From NCBI GenBank assembly GCA_947179155.2, contig OX359280.1, positions 38,442,555 to 38,506,554 of the forward strand: 64,000 nt of DNA, written 5' to 3'. The DNA is from Hedera helix. Lineage: Eukaryota; Streptophyta; Magnoliopsida; Apiales; Araliaceae. This document shows positions 1-12,784 of the stretch, one piece after another. Every line of letters begins with the position of its first letter. The first letter of the stretch is position 1. The notes beneath the pieces were generated by a model. It was not told where the DNA came from, did not search any database, and saw only the letters and a list, made by a program, of their open reading frames with translations. The position numbers were made by a program, and so were the translations under genes.

Positions 1-3000
1 ACCATTACCCCACCCTCCGCAGCCGCCACCGTCATTGCTGCAAAGATAACTGAATTAAGTATAGGTGTGAAAAATCCTTTGACTTTCTATTTAAAAGATG
101 ACTAGTAATCAATTAAACTTAACAAGTTTGCACACGCAACAATTAAATGATACATCTAATATTATATTCATTTATACTATTAAAAAGTAGAACATGACAC
201 GAATTTTAATGTCATGTCTTATTTTTTAATGATATAAATGAATATAATATTTGATGTAATATTTGATTATTGTGTATTTATACTTATTCATTAAAATTTG
301 ACCCATTATCTCAGTGACAAACTCACAATAACCTAATTGCACTGCTCAACCAAAAGAACCTAGTTTTATGGTTACCATACAGTTAAAAATAAAACCTAAA
401 ACCATAAGCTTTCATTGTCCTAATACATCAGTCGTATTTGACTTTCATTAGGTTAATATTCCAACAGATTTTCAATTGTATTAATTGGATAGTGCCGAAT
501 TGTTGCTTTGCTTGACCAAACGCGTATATATCTATATATCCAAATCAATACACGTAATTGCTGAGGTATATTTATATATATGGTTATACAAATTCAACAA
601 CTGTGTTACACTCTCCACTCTCCGACTTTATTTATTTTAATTGATTTTTTAAAATTAAATTGATCAATTTTAAGATTAATAATTAGATAAATATATTAAA
701 AAAATTTAAATCAAATAAATTGATCGACTTTGATAGTATCTTCGATTTACGTTATTATGATAATAAGTTTATAGCGATATCTAATAAACTTAAGAATATT
801 TTTTTATTGTAAACTATTACCAAGAAAAAATAAAATTGGTATAGTAACCAAACTCATCAATTAACTAAAGAAGCTCATACCTTCTTTTGTTCGTTATAGA
901 TACAAGGTTAACTTTATGTATAACAAAGTAAAAGAGAATAGCTTGCTTCTTCCTTTTTAATTTTATTACCAAAGCACATATTCGAAGATTCGTTTTAAGT
1001 TCACATGCATATATGAGTTGTAAGTACCGCTTATTTTTTTATTTTTTTTCATTATTTTTGGTTATTTGGTTGATTTTAATTTAAGCTTAATTACAATCTA
1101 GAAGATAGATCTACAAAATAGATGATACTTGAGGTCGTTGGTGGGACAATCGATCTCTAATATTACATCCGTCGCAATAAAAATAAAAGTTATACCTTGA
1201 ATTTTTTGTAGTACTTTTCATGAAATTCTAAATTTAAAATTAATGTGAACTCATCTATATTTTAAAAATAATAAATTTTGTAGTATTTAATAGTTTGTAA
1301 TATTCAAGATGATACTGATCAAAATTATATTTATTTGTTTCAATATAAAATTTAAAATTTCGTGTAATTGATTATAAAGAGGCAGAAATGAAACACTATT
1401 TGTGAGATGAAAATTAATATTACAACTCATGAACTTACACAATACAAAACTATATGATAGCACGTATTTTTTTCTATTGAATGAGTCGATCTATGATTTA
1501 TGATTTATTATTTATATGGATGTTGATAAGATCCAATCATTCAACAGCACCTTATAATGATATTAAGACACCTTATAATGATATCGTCTTAAAGTTAAAG
1601 TTAAGAGTGAGGTTCAAATGAGAAAAAGATAACAGCTATTCATATAAGATGAAGTCGGTATAATTTATGTAATGGTTGCCTTCCAACAGCAAAAGGGCAC
1701 TCCTAATAGATGAAAACATATGGCTGGCCTTCCAACAAGACCCCCACGGTACTGAACCCTAATTATAATTACATATTGTGACAACCACCTACCTCCTAAC
1801 TTCATCTAATTGCATGAAAATGATGCCTACGGCCTTTATTGTTTATGAGAGAACAATGCTCGTGACAATTAAAAAAAGGACAGATTCACAGAAATAAAGT
1901 TAGCTAGCTGAACCATAGCCATATCTTTATTTGACCTTAGAGCTTGCCCACAGAAACATAAAATTAATGCTGACCGAAGAAGTTTCTTTCACCTTTTACA
2001 TCATCATCGAAATTGCCAATTCATGCATGCTTATTTATAATACATTCTTACTTTTCATTTTTCAAGCCAACCCCACCATACTGCAAATTAATTATATAGG
2101 CAAGGTTTATAGGGGGTCAACCAAACTCTCTTTACCTATCATTTCTCTTCAAGTTACTATACTCGAACCACATCCATTATTCAATGATCTTATCCCATCC
2201 AGCATGCTTGCTTGATTAATTGTGGTCCTCTTTTAACATATTTATTCGGTCCTTAATTCTCTCCTACTTAAGCACGCATGTTACTTATAATCATGGAATA
2301 TAATGCATAGGGATCATGCTTTAAGATGATGAATCAAGTGCTATTTGAAGGTGTAAAACAATGTTGAGGTGTTGTGTGGTAGTAAATTTTTACATCAGAA
2401 CATAAAAAAAATATTGAGAAATTATATATGTTCTAATGGATTATAAACTTAATAGTTGGTTAACCTTTTAAGTCAAGATGTGATTTCAAATGAGTATATA
2501 TGAGTCGGATATTCTCTACAACTGACATCAAAGCTTGACTACGGGCTTAGGTCATGAGTATGGTAAGAATCAAGTGTGATGGGCAAAAATAATTCGTTAA
2601 ATAAGTGGTGGACTCTTCTTACATAAGTTCTTGCATGCGTTGACTATTGACAAGAGATTTTGAAAAGTATTCAATTAGGAAACATGATGGACTAGATTTA
2701 GTGAGTTATATAAGGAGAGGAGTATTCAAATAAAACTTTTATTTTGAGACGGTATATATTCAATAGCATCTCATAGTCATTATGTTCCTAAGAAAAAGTT
2801 TTTATTTTATATTATTTTTTGAATTTGAGAAAACGAATTGAAAGTCTTTATTTAGACTTGAGAGCAAGCTAGGGTATGTAAAATCCATAATTTAATGGAA
2901 ACAATTAATAATTGGGATCAACACAATTTTTATTCTACTGTGGTGGATTGATAAATGTATGACACTCGATCACTTCTTAATTTCGTGCGATTGTACTACC

Positions 3001-3705
3001 AAACATCCACGACATATATAAGTTTGGCGTGGAGACTAATCAGAATAAAATGCATGTTGACAAAATTTGAACACGTAAAACATAGTCTAAAGCTTCCGTA
3101 TGTTCAACGTAACATGACAGAGACAAATATGAGAGTGATCATTTACTTAAATAGTATGTTAATTACTAAATAAAGTGGTTTTACACCATAAAAAGGGAAA
3201 GTCATAATATGTAAATGAGTATATTTATTAAAAAAAAGGTAGTCAATATCGTTAAAACAATATTTATACTCTTAAACTAAATATATATTTAATGATATTT
3301 TTATACTTATTATAGTGATATTTTAAACTTTCAACAATATTTATTATATAATTATTATTCTGACATTATTAATATTAGCAATTTGCTTTACTTAGTGTAT
3401 TTTATTTGGCGGAGCGGGTAAGATGAAGTAATTTCACTTAATAGTAGTAAAAGTTAAAAGCTGTTAAATTATCCCAGTCTCCCATAAATGGCCAAAGACC
3501 TTAGCTGTAGGTTAACATCCACAAGCATACAATCAAGATTTCCAGTAGACCTCATAATATTCAACCATAATGACAAAAGGCCAACCCTGTTTAATTTATA
3601 GGATTAATCATCGCCACCCTTAATTTTATCATTTTTCTTTTCCAACAAATTGGTCAATTTTTTTCTTTAGATTTCTACATTTGCCCCTCCAATCTTCACA
3701 CACAC
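1..3705. other. AT-rich intergenic stretch, no gene seen
   Basis: No reading frame here has the length, codon pattern or family resemblance of a gene. Apart from the hairpin element near 130-276, the DNA is low-complexity AT-rich spacer. The first 45 bases are GC-richer; on the minus strand they follow a possible splice acceptor (TTTGCAG) and could read as a glycine-rich tail. A related string occurs near 17690, so repeat DNA is as likely as the edge of a gene. Confidence 0.6.
130..276. mobile_element. Hairpin MITE-like inverted repeat
   Basis: The left arm (about 131-200) is largely the reverse complement of the right arm (about 209-275). The arms share long blocks such as ATATTATATTCATTTATA and meet at a short centre around 204. 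There is no coding capacity. Related hairpins occur near 16190-16325 and 47870-48010, which suggests a dispersed non-autonomous DNA element family. Confidence 0.6.
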
Positions 3706-3713
3706 TATAAATA
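3706..3713 (+). promoter_or_regulatory. TATA box of the phytosulfokine gene
   Basis: TATAAATA lies 108 bases before the start codon at 3821. It is followed by a CT-rich leader typical of plant transcription starts, predicted near 3735-3745. Confidence 0.75.
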
Positions 3714-3820
3714 CATTCCCATACAGTCTCTCTCTTCATTTCTCGCTCCTCTCTTAACTATCTTTTAACAAGTTTCATTTGTGAGTAGAATATATATTCA
3801 AATTTAAGCTTATAAATAAA

Positions 3821-4213
3821 ATGTCTAAGCTTACAAACCTTTGCACGATAGCCTTTCTCCTCCTTCTGACAATAACTCAGGCCACTGCCAGAGCCGGTCC
3901 CGCATTTCACGACGTTACACCGATGAAAACCCGAAGTGTGGTACGTGAATTTCATCAAATTAGCCTTAAATATGAATATATTTTGATGGGGTTTTTTTTT
4001 TTTTGAAAAATAAAATTATTTATTTATTTATTGTACACACACATATATATATGTGTGTGTGTGTGTGTGTTTGTTTCATTTTAGGATGATGAAGAAGTGA
4101 AGGTTGATGTAGAAGAGAATTGTTCGGGACTTGGAGAAGAAGAATGCTTGATGAGAAGAACACTTGCGGCTCATGTTGATTATATCTACACGCAGGGGAA
4201 GAAGCATAATTAA
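3821..4213 (+). CDS. PSK: Phytosulfokine precursor (82 residues, two exons)
   Basis: This gene encodes a preprohormone for phytosulfokine, the secreted disulfated pentapeptide that plant cells perceive through LRR receptor kinases (PSKR) to promote growth and modulate defence. Exons are 3821-3940 and 4085-4213. The intron is GT-AG (GTACGTG donor, TTTTAG acceptor) and phase 0. Residues 1-24 form a signal peptide with a leucine-rich core. The C-terminal part has the family pattern: two cysteines (about residues 53 and 61), a dibasic RRTL site (64-67) of the kind cut by subtilases, then HVD and the mature peptide YIYTQ at 73-77, with a GKKHN tail. Aspartate before the first tyrosine suits tyrosylprotein sulfotransferase. 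Length matches the family's usual 75-110 residues. The start is the first ATG after the TATA box and begins the signal peptide. Which PSK paralogue it is cannot be told from the sequence alone. Confidence 0.95.
4034..4071. repeat. CA/TA/TG microsatellite in the PSK intron
   Basis: A run of CA, then TA, then TG dinucleotides near the 3' end of the PSK intron is self-complementary. It could fold into a hairpin 15-50 bases before the acceptor. Confidence 0.8.
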
Positions 4214-4714
4214 ATTTGTCTTTTTTAGACTATATATTTTGTGTAGTTAGATAATCTAATATACATATTTATATACCCTTTCAGTCCTTATATTAGTGGA
4301 AAAAAGAATCATACTTTCTTTATATTTTTCATTGAAAGCATTCTTTTCTATTGTTGGGACAGAAGAGTATATCTATATATACTGTCTTAAGATGGATCTA
4401 CACATACGATGTTTCAGTTTAAGGTAGTTTATGATGGATCTACACATACCTAATGCAATGGTCTCATTTGTTAAATAATTAATAAAAAATATACCATGTA
4501 TGCTCTTTCATTATTTACATTTGAGAACGAAAAGTCGATATGATTTCAATATTATTAAAAAATACAGTATCATCTACCTCTACTCTCCTAAATGAATTTA
4601 TCATGTAATTATAAGTTCAATATTGTGCGTAACTGGTCAAATAGACCGACTTATGTATCAAAAGTAATGAAAATTTGGTCACTCATGCATATATATATAT
4701 ATATGAAGAGTGAT

Positions 4715-4962
4715 TCAAGTAATTGTTATAGACCAAAAATTGATATATATCATTTATACCATTAAAACAAGAAAGAACAACCAAGATTAGAAATTGAAAA
4801 TCAACATCCACTACTAATAGTAGCGGACGTTTAAAAAAATAAATAAACGTCTGCTACTAATAATAACAAATGTCTATTAATCTTAATCGTTCTTTCTTAT
4901 TTTTAATAAAATAAATAGTATATGCCAATTTTTAGTCCATAACAATACTTGTTATGATCATT
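4715..4962. mobile_element. Hairpin MITE with a GC-richer core
   Basis: The outer arms around 4722-4795 and 4880-4958 are near reverse complements (for example AGAAAGAACAA against TTGTTCTTTCT with mismatches, and TTGTTATAGACCAAAAATT against its complement). The core pairs AGCGGACGTTT with AAACGTCTGCT around a short loop at about 4838. AT dinucleotide runs flank both ends. There is no coding capacity. Confidence 0.65.
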
Positions 4963-5251
4963 TCCATATATATATATATACACATATATACTATATACTC
5001 ATAATCTTTTGGCAATGTAGTGTAACAAAAGTTTGGGTCACAGGCTCCACAGAAGGAAAACAACTCTATTTGTTCCCCACTCCTTAATATAATGATAGTC
5101 ACAACCTATTGCATATGATAGCGTTTTATTCTAAAGTATATTCAGCTCAAAGTCACTTGTGATTATTCAGTTCCTGACTAATTAAGTTATTGGAATATAT
5201 ATTCACATCATTCGTAACACACACTCCACGCTTAAATTTATCATTACTTAA

Positions 5252-5514
5252 TACTCTATTTATTCTAAATTATATGATAATTATTGATTTATAAAAGTTA
5301 ATTTGAGACATTTTAAACTCAAAATTGAGACGACTCATTAAAAATTATGAAACAATAAAATTAATAATGAATAATACTTTTTAAATAGTTTACAATATTC
5401 ATCATTATATTGATTAAAATTAAAAAAAAATTGTATTAATTTTGAATTTAAAAATCTTTTAAAGTTAATTTTAAAAAATCAATAATAATAATATAAGATG
5501 AAACAAAGAGAGTA
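5252..5514. mobile_element. Stowaway-like MITE, family copy 1
   Basis: The element begins TACTCTATTTATTC and ends GAAACAAAGAGAGTA, giving inverted ends of the TACTCNNT type that suggest a Stowaway (Tc1/mariner) MITE with a TA target. The arms continue inward (ATTATTGATTT against AAATCAATAAT). Related copies lie at about 32840-33125, 37488-37692 and 37930-38174. Confidence 0.6.
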
Positions 5515-5605
5515 ATATTTATTGATACCTAAAAATTTTATCTATTAGTTATTAATTATGGACTGTGGAAAACTTTTAAGAGTGCACCTTACATATAATT
5601 ATATA

Positions 5606-5745
5606 TACTTCTTCCGTTTCACAAAAAAAAAGTTATTTTGATTTTTATTGTCATTTTTAAAATTTTAAAATTGATATGAATTTATTTGAGTTGATTATGT
5701 CAATAGTTAATAATAATGTAAACTATATAAAAAGTCCTATAAAAT

Positions 5746-5807
<62 letters not shown>

Positions 5808-5899
5808 AAATAAATTTACTTTACAATTTGAACTTTAAAATTTTATAAAATAATTAAAATTAAACTCAAATGAAACACTTTTTTGGAAGAGAGAGATTA
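5606..5899. mobile_element. Stowaway-like MITE carrying a long AT array
   Basis: The left end (TACTTCTTCCGTTTCA) is roughly inverted at the right end near 5880-5899. Positions 5749-5804 in its centre are an uninterrupted AT array, so the array probably grew inside the element. Confidence 0.5.
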
Positions 5900-6174
5900 G
5901 TTATCACGGCACGTACACTACTAGTCTTCTAATTTTTCAACAAAGAATGATCAAACATGCTATATTGTCGTTTAGATTGATTTTTCAGAATGTGGCTTCT
6001 AGGTCAATCATGTGTGGACCATAGCTGGTCAACAAAATTTAAACACTTTGAAGTCATCTATTTGTGTTTGTGGAATGTGTTGAAATTTATCAGCGGACTT
6101 TATTGCCAAATGCTAGTACCACTGTTCCACCAACTTTAAATTGGCCCACAAATTTTAAAATTGAGATTTTAAGT

Positions 6175-6434
6175 TATATTTGTTTGTAAAAAATATACTT
6201 ATAATTGAATTATTTATATTAATTTAATATTATTTTAAATTATTTTATTTCATGACGAGAGATTAATAGTTCTTTAAATAGTTATATAAATTATTTTTTT
6301 ATCATTTCTAATACTATTTATGAGAGATTATATAATTTTATAAAAAAATATGAGATTAATAATTTTTCTTATTTTAAATTATTAAATGACTCTATAAAAT
6401 TAATAGTTTAATATATTTTTTATTAATAAACATA
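6175..6434. mobile_element. MITE, TGTTTGTAAAAAATATA family, copy 1
   Basis: The left end ATTTGTTTGTAAAAAATATA is inverted at the right end (TATATTTTTTATTAATAAACAT), and the subterminal arms also pair. A second copy with the same ends is at 12349-12632. No target duplication could be fixed by eye. Confidence 0.6.
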
Positions 6435-7201
6435 GCAATTTTGACTTGGATAACCCGTCGAGATTTTGAGGACACTATTGGATTAGATATTTAGATGTTA
6501 TCTGACTATTGATCAGCCAAGTAATTAATATTGCAATACCCTAATTTCACATTAAAATATATAAAATAAAATAAATTATTTAATTTTAAATACCATTAAT
6601 TTGTTATTTAGTTGAGGGTCAAGATAACTTAACTAGTACCCTCATATATTTACCCGGATGACTTTCAAAAATTTTAAGTTCTCGAGAATTCTTAAAGTTC
6701 GATAAAGTGCACAATTAACTCTCAAATATTCATTTTATATAAACCCAACGTGTCAATTATTCTCAAATATTCATTTTATAAAAACAAACGTGTCTGCATG
6801 ATAATTTTTTTATTAATCTTGTATCTCCCGCAATTACAAATATCCCATTAATTCATTATTATTTTAGAATTTTTTGGTCTTCTGCATGAGGGGTATTTTT
6901 TTATAATTTAATATATCTGAATGATCTAAAATTTAAACCGTTAAATTAATAAGACCATTTCTTTGGACATAATATTAATATGAATGATTTTTAATACCAT
7001 CGACTGAACTGAATCATCCCTAAAGCCTAATGAATGGTATTTTTAAAAAATCGGTACTTTTACACCTTTTTTTTTATAATTTTATATAATAAATTCTATA
7101 AAAATATTAATAACGACGATTTAATTATCATTATATATCTATAACAATATTTTTATAAAATTTATGATATAAAACTATCAAAAAAATATAATTTGAAAAT
7201 A

Positions 7202-7294
7202 TCAAGTCCCTATTTTTATGCATGTTGCCCTCTTCTCCCCCCAATTCTCATCCACATCCGGATCAAAATCACCTACTTCAAATTCATCCGCCAT
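7202..7294 (-). pseudogene. Possible gene-fragment ORF, 30 codons
   Basis: On the minus strand an ATG at 7294 opens an acidic 30-residue frame (MADEFEVGDFDPDVDEN...) ending at 7202. The composition is more protein-like than its surroundings and the local GC content rises. No continuation exon was found. It could be the 5' end of a truncated gene, or chance. Confidence 0.2.
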
Positions 7295-7813
7295 TAGTTT
7301 TAATTCCAGTGTGAGAACTCCGGAAAAATGAACGAGGAGATGATGATGAAAAATAATGTGTGTTATATTTTACCTGAAAAGGGAAGATTTCGTTGAAAAA
7401 GTTCTTAATTATTCACCTCCGATTGCCGGCTAATCCTCTGTGCAGACAGTTTTGTTTAGTAAAGGTTCTCTTTGACGGTAAAGAAAGGCCCCAAAAACAG
7501 ACATGAAGAATAAGCCCCAGAACCGTATAAACAAATCAAATCGCAGTCGGGGCTTTAGGCTTATTATGTCCTTTTTCCTCCTTCCCTTGCACTGAGATAT
7601 TTGTTATTATTCACCAGATCTTGTCATTCAATTCGATAGCATAATGACGTCCAAAAAGTTTATAAATTTATAATTTATAAAGTGAAATAATCTTTGCATT
7701 CCAAAAAAAGTCATTTTAATTTTTTAAAAACCCTTTTCAAATTTTGGCCCTGCAATTTGAGTTCCCGGATCCTTTTTAACGCCGGTGAAAGTTAAGGCAT
7801 TGGGCAGTCCCAA

Positions 7814-10800
7814 ATGCAAACCCTAGGTTGGAACCCTCGTTTCTCAGAGATTTTGAACCGTTCATGGCGAAGGTCAGTGAGTGTTCGAGCATTTTCTTCT
7901 CCATCATCCGATTTCTCTAACCAATCTCGCAGTGGTCTACCTCGCTTTTACTCTGAAGTTCTCCCTCCTTCTAAGGTTCTTTCTTCCTCTATATATAATA
8001 CATCTATATATACTTATTTTACATTGTAATTTGATTTTGTAATTTTGTTGGTTTGAAGTTTTATGGTTGTTCTGTATTTTCCTATTTGGTGCCTGTAAAA
8101 CTTACACTTACTGAATTTACTAGGAGAAGAAATTTTGAAGCTAATGTGTTTTGTATATTGCTTTCAGCTTCTATGTTGTGTTTTGCTGTTGAGAATTTAA
8201 ATTGTGCATATTTTCTGTTCATTTTATGAATTTGACTATCCTCATGGTATAGAATATGGATGATTAGCTCAATTTAAATGAAGGTCAAATATTTTTATTT
8301 GGATAAACATAACATTATGTATTACTTCTAATTTCATCGGTGTTAAAATTTAACAATGGTACATAGCATTATGATCATATCTTATTTGTGTTTTTTCATC
8401 TCTTGCAATTTCATTTGGATCAGGCTTGATTGAAGATAGCTGACAAAGTGTTTTTGTTTATTGGTGCAGGGTGATCTTCTTCGTGTGGTAGGTGATGAAT
8501 TCTGGCATATGACTAAGGTTCTAAGGTTGAAAATGAATGACAGGTACTCATAATTTCAGTACTCGTAGTTGAACTTACCTTAAAAATTCGGCATTGTTAT
8601 CCAAGTATGAATGAACATTTTAAACACTTGTTACATCATAAAGAGGGTAACTTTGTTTAGTCTGTTTTCTTACAATAGGTAAATATAGAAGAGTTCTTAC
8701 TCCTGCTGAATCTCTGTTAATATACTAGAAGATATTATATTACTAAGTGACACTTGATCTGTCGTATGCTTTTAACCCAAATATTATTGTAAAAGATGTC
8801 CTTTTGAATCTTTCGCAGTTGTCTTAACAACATGAAGTTCCATCTTTGCTTCAGATTGAAAAGACTTGAAAACAACCCTCAACATTGCAAAAAAGACTTG
8901 GAACTGAGAAAGAAAACCTTGTAAATGGTAACATTAAGCTTACAAGCTTCAACCTGGCTTCCAGTTATAATGTTATCTTTTCAATGATTTAGATCACTAA
9001 TGAAACCGGAATTAGAATTCTAATTTCCTTGATATGATAATTCTATATTGATTGTCCTATGATTGGAGGTTGTCATTTGAGTAATGGTAAGAGCCTTAGA
9101 GGAAATAAATATATCGTACTTACAGAATGACAAATATAGATTAATTTTTAATGAATTAAATATAAAACACTGAGGCTATAAAACTCGTGTTATGGATTAT
9201 GGATTTAAATTTAATTTTATTGAAACTAAAATCTTTCTGTTGGGAATATCGAAACTACAAACTTGAATATAGTTTCATAGTTTTTGACGGAATAATATTT
9301 AATATCCTGCTTACTTTTGGTTTATTAAAATTTCTCTTATCATATATCAAAAATTGAAAGGATAGAGCTCTTTAATGGGAAAGGAAGTCTAATTGAAGGC
9401 TGCATACAGAAGGTTGACCACACTGGACTGGATTTTGTGGCATTGGAGAATCCGAAAGTATTATCTCCTCGCACCACAGAATGGCATGTCTTTGCTGCTT
9501 TTATTTAGTTTTTGAGATCAATTGTAGACCTTGTATTTCCTTTCAGAGAATGTGCTTGGCATAATATGTACTAAGCTCTGACTATGTAGGTACGTTGAAG
9601 GGTGGTCGTGCAGATTGGCTTGTAGAGAATGTGCAATGTATGATGTCTTTGTGGGTTTTTTTTTCTGTAAAACTTATGCTTTTGTTTTAGTTGCAGATTA
9701 TTTCCTCTAATAATTTTTCATGTCTTAGGAGCTGGGAGCCAAAAGTGTAACACCTCTGCTGACTGAACATTCTCCTTCAATTTCAGAAAATCGTGTGGAC
9801 AGATTGCAAAGACTCATTCTAGCCGCAACTAAACAATGTAAATATTGATTCTGTTGTTCTATCTCCCCTTCCTTGAAGCATTTGAATGATGTGAAATATG
9901 ACTGACTTATTCATTAGTTTTGCATTGGAATGCCAGTATCCTTATTTATTGAAATGTTAAAGCTCTGGTACAGGTCAACAGCTGCATGAAATGACTTTAA
10001 ACCCTCCTACTAAAATCTGTGGCCTTTTACCTATTGTGAGTAGACGTTCGGATTGTATGCATTGGAGGCTTGTCAAATGTCATTCTTCTCGCAGTTGAGA
10101 AAAACACCTGAAAATTTGTAGTCTACCTCGCTCATAATAATTAATGCATATTTTCTTTAAATTGTTCTTGCAGTAAAGTTTAAGATATCATTTGTCCTTC
10201 CATATTTATTAAACTTACATGCCCTTTCGTGTGCTCCAGGTTGCCCAGTCAAAGCTATCTTTGGTGGCTGTAGCAGAGGCTAATCCTATTATCAGTGCTT
10301 TGACTTCTTCTAAAATGGAATCTGCTGGCTTATTGATAATTGGACCAGAAGGGGGTTAGTACTCATCATTCTATAGCTTGTGTGTGTCTCTCTCTGAATA
10401 GATTCTTGAGCAATTCTTTTGTTTGACTGGACATAGTATCTTTTGGACAAAACAATAAAATATCTGAAGGTGAACTTTGATCTATTGGTCTATAGTTAAC
10501 CTACCCTGTTAAGAACCACTGTCATCATATAATTAGTTGAATCATATATAGTTTGTTGGTTTGTAGGGCCTTTGTGTACTTAACTTGAGAAGGCTTTGTT
10601 GTTTATTGTATACTTAATGTATTTAAGTTGTTGACTTTTGAATACATTGACATGACCAATAAAAAATGGCAGAAATAATAGTCCTAAAGACGATGTTGTG
10701 ATTGGCGTCCCAAATACTACATGTAATACCCAGTCTCGCACAGGAGCATGTGGGTTTGATTAGTGTGTATAAGGCTTAATTCTAATAACAATAGTATTAC

Positions 10801-11557
10801 CAGTCATGACCTTTCGAGTGGGCCTACAGATGGTCCAGGTCTCCCAAGTTTATACTATTAGGACCACTGAATTGAAGCTTGATCTGATTTGGACTTGGGT
10901 TTCGGCCAAAGTCATTGCACTTCAACTATATGCAACTCCAGTTAGGAATAGCTATGCTGTGTACCATTTTATTCCTTTAATCCCTCCATAAATAAGTTGA
11001 CAGCATTGTGGATAGAGGTGCAGTACTAACAGAGAGTAGCATTGATATCTGGGGGAATGAGAGACAGTATTGAGGCATGCTCTCATACCAATTGGATGCC
11101 TTATGACGCACAAAAGTTTAATATCAAATTTCCATATTTCAACTTTATTGATGTGAAGTAACTACTAACTAGAATATTAAGTGCATATTAGAGGCTTTCA
11201 GGCCTGGACATTGTCTTAGGCTTCCAATGCTAAGATATTTGTTCAGCCTTATTATTTCACCAATAGTTTAAGAGCATATATAAAGGAACTTCAGTTTGGA
11301 CCATGAAAACTTCATTTTGAATAACAAATGATTGATGTGGTGTAGATTTCTTCTTTGAAATAGCTAATATAAGTGGTGTTAATGATTGTCATTTTAATAT
11401 TTCAGACTTCACAGAGGAGGAGTTCAATTTGATCGTAGAAGCTGGAGCAACCGCTGTTGGTCTTGGGCCACATCGCCTCCGAGTGGAAACTGCTACAATG
11501 ACGCTTTTGGCAGCTCTGATGTTATGGTCTGATTCTCGGCATATACCCAATCCTTAG
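7814..11557 (+). pseudogene. RsmE-type 16S rRNA m3U methyltransferase gene with a damaged exon 3/4 region
   Basis: The family (RsmE, SPOUT fold) methylates N3 of the uridine equivalent to E. coli 16S U1498. The arginine/serine-rich first ~35 residues look like an organelle targeting peptide. Exons: 7814-7975, 8470-8543, 9361 to about 9502, about 9590-9637, 9729-9837, 9974-10035, 10240-10354, 11406-11557. Key motifs are the N-terminal PUA-like stretch (HMTKVLRLKMNDR), WHVFAAF, GTLKGGRADW, the SAM-binding knot LLIIGPEG and GLGPHRLRVETA near the C-terminus. Exons 1-3 and 5-8 join in frame with GT-AG sites. After the codons for AAF (to 9502) no GT donor follows and the frame meets TAG at 9506. 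In exon 4 the expected VEKC reads VENV because of an apparent extra T near 9630, giving a second frame break. The gene may be a recent pseudogene or a null allele, or it may be intact and mis-assembled. Family call is certain, functional state is not. Confidence 0.85.
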
Positions 11558-11871
11558 TTGTGCTGGCTGGTAAGCTCTTTTTTTTTGCATCTATGAAATA
11601 TCCTACTAGTTGGATAATGTTGACCTGCACTCCTTTCTTTACTCACATTATTGTTGTAATTTTTTATATTCCCACCCTCAACATCACCTGCATGCTCCAT
11701 GCTGTAAGGTGTATGATGGCATGTTTGATTCTGACTTCATATTAGTATTAATAATAAAATGATGGAAGCATTTTGGTAGAGAGAAATTCTTGCACTTAGA
11801 CAAATACAGATAAACTGGGAGTGTCAGTTTCAAAATGGCAAAACTAATGATTTCCTACTCCACTTGTACCT

Positions 11872-12016
11872 TTACTTATTACTCTACTAAACTTTTAATT
11901 TATTCAATTTTCACATTAAACTAATTAAAATAGTGAAATTGCATCATTCCGTCAAATTAATTTGACGGAATGGTGTAATTGAATAAATTAAAAGTTTAAT
12001 GGTGTAATAAGTAAAA
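11872..12016. mobile_element. Hairpin element with a perfect inner palindrome
   Basis: TTTACTTATTACTCTACTAA on the left is inverted on the right (GTGTAATAAGTAAA). The arm AACTTTTAATTTATTCAATT is exactly inverted, and ATTCCGTCAAATTAATTTGACGGAAT forms a perfect palindrome around 11946-11971. This looks like a foldback MITE without coding capacity. Confidence 0.65.
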
Positions 12017-12348
12017 TGCGTGAGAAAATGATTAGTTTTGGAGTTTCAAAATATAATTTCATTCTACAATTTCTTGCTTTATGAGTAGGCATGAATGAGA
12101 TGGCAGTTTCCGGCGTCAGTTTTGAAATATTTCATGAAACTCGTTAATCACAGTGACATGCTCTTCAATCCTTTTCTAGTGATAACTCAACGGTGGTTGC
12201 CTCAATAACCGGATAGTATACAATAGTTAAATCTATTTGAATGCGACCATAGATTCTTACATTTAAACTAATACTAGTACGATAGATTTCTTAGCTTTCG
12301 AGTTGTATTATATACTGCGTCTCTAGGCCTTGCTGCATACTCTATGGT

Positions 12349-12632
12349 TATGTTTGTTTGTAAAAAATATATTTGAGATTGAATTATTTATCTTAATTTA
12401 ATACTATTTTATATTATTTAATTTTTTAAAGAGAAATTATTAGTCTCGTTAAGTCATTTAATAACTTAAAATAGAATGACTATTGTATAATCCTTAGGAA
12501 TGATAATAAAATAGTACATATGATTATTAATCCCTTATTATGGGATAAAATAATCTAAAATAGTATTAAATTAATATAAATAGTTCAATCTTAATTATAT
12601 TTTTTAATTATATTTTTTTATAAATAAACATA
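12349..12632. mobile_element. MITE, TGTTTGTAAAAAATATA family, copy 2
   Basis: It has the same inverted ends as the copy at 6175-6434: TATGTTTGTTTGTAAAAAAT on the left and ATAAATAAACATA on the right. The pairing subterminal arms include TTAATTTAATACTATTTTA against TAAAATAGTATTAAATTAA. Confidence 0.65.
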
Positions 12633-12784
12633 GTCTAGTTTTGAAATGACTGATTTTGTAATTACATTCTGGCTTTAGACTCCCACTAATTTATTCTGTT
12701 TTATTAAATTTGACCACTCTCTGTCTTTGTTGGTGCTTTCTTATGATTAATTAATTAATTAAGCTACAAAACTTTACTATACAT

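Larger units (their letters stand above)
4214..7201. other. Gene-free repeat-rich spacer
   Basis: No gene was recognised. The stretch holds the PSK 3' region, several MITE-like elements listed separately, AT arrays and AT-rich spacer. Confidence 0.6.

Noticed and set aside
3758..3958. 66-residue frame on the minus strand over PSK exon 1
   Set aside because: It is antisense to the signal-peptide exon of a clearly supported gene and has no family resemblance.
10806..10991. 61-residue frame in the methyltransferase gene
   Set aside because: It sits in intron 7, with no splice support or homology.
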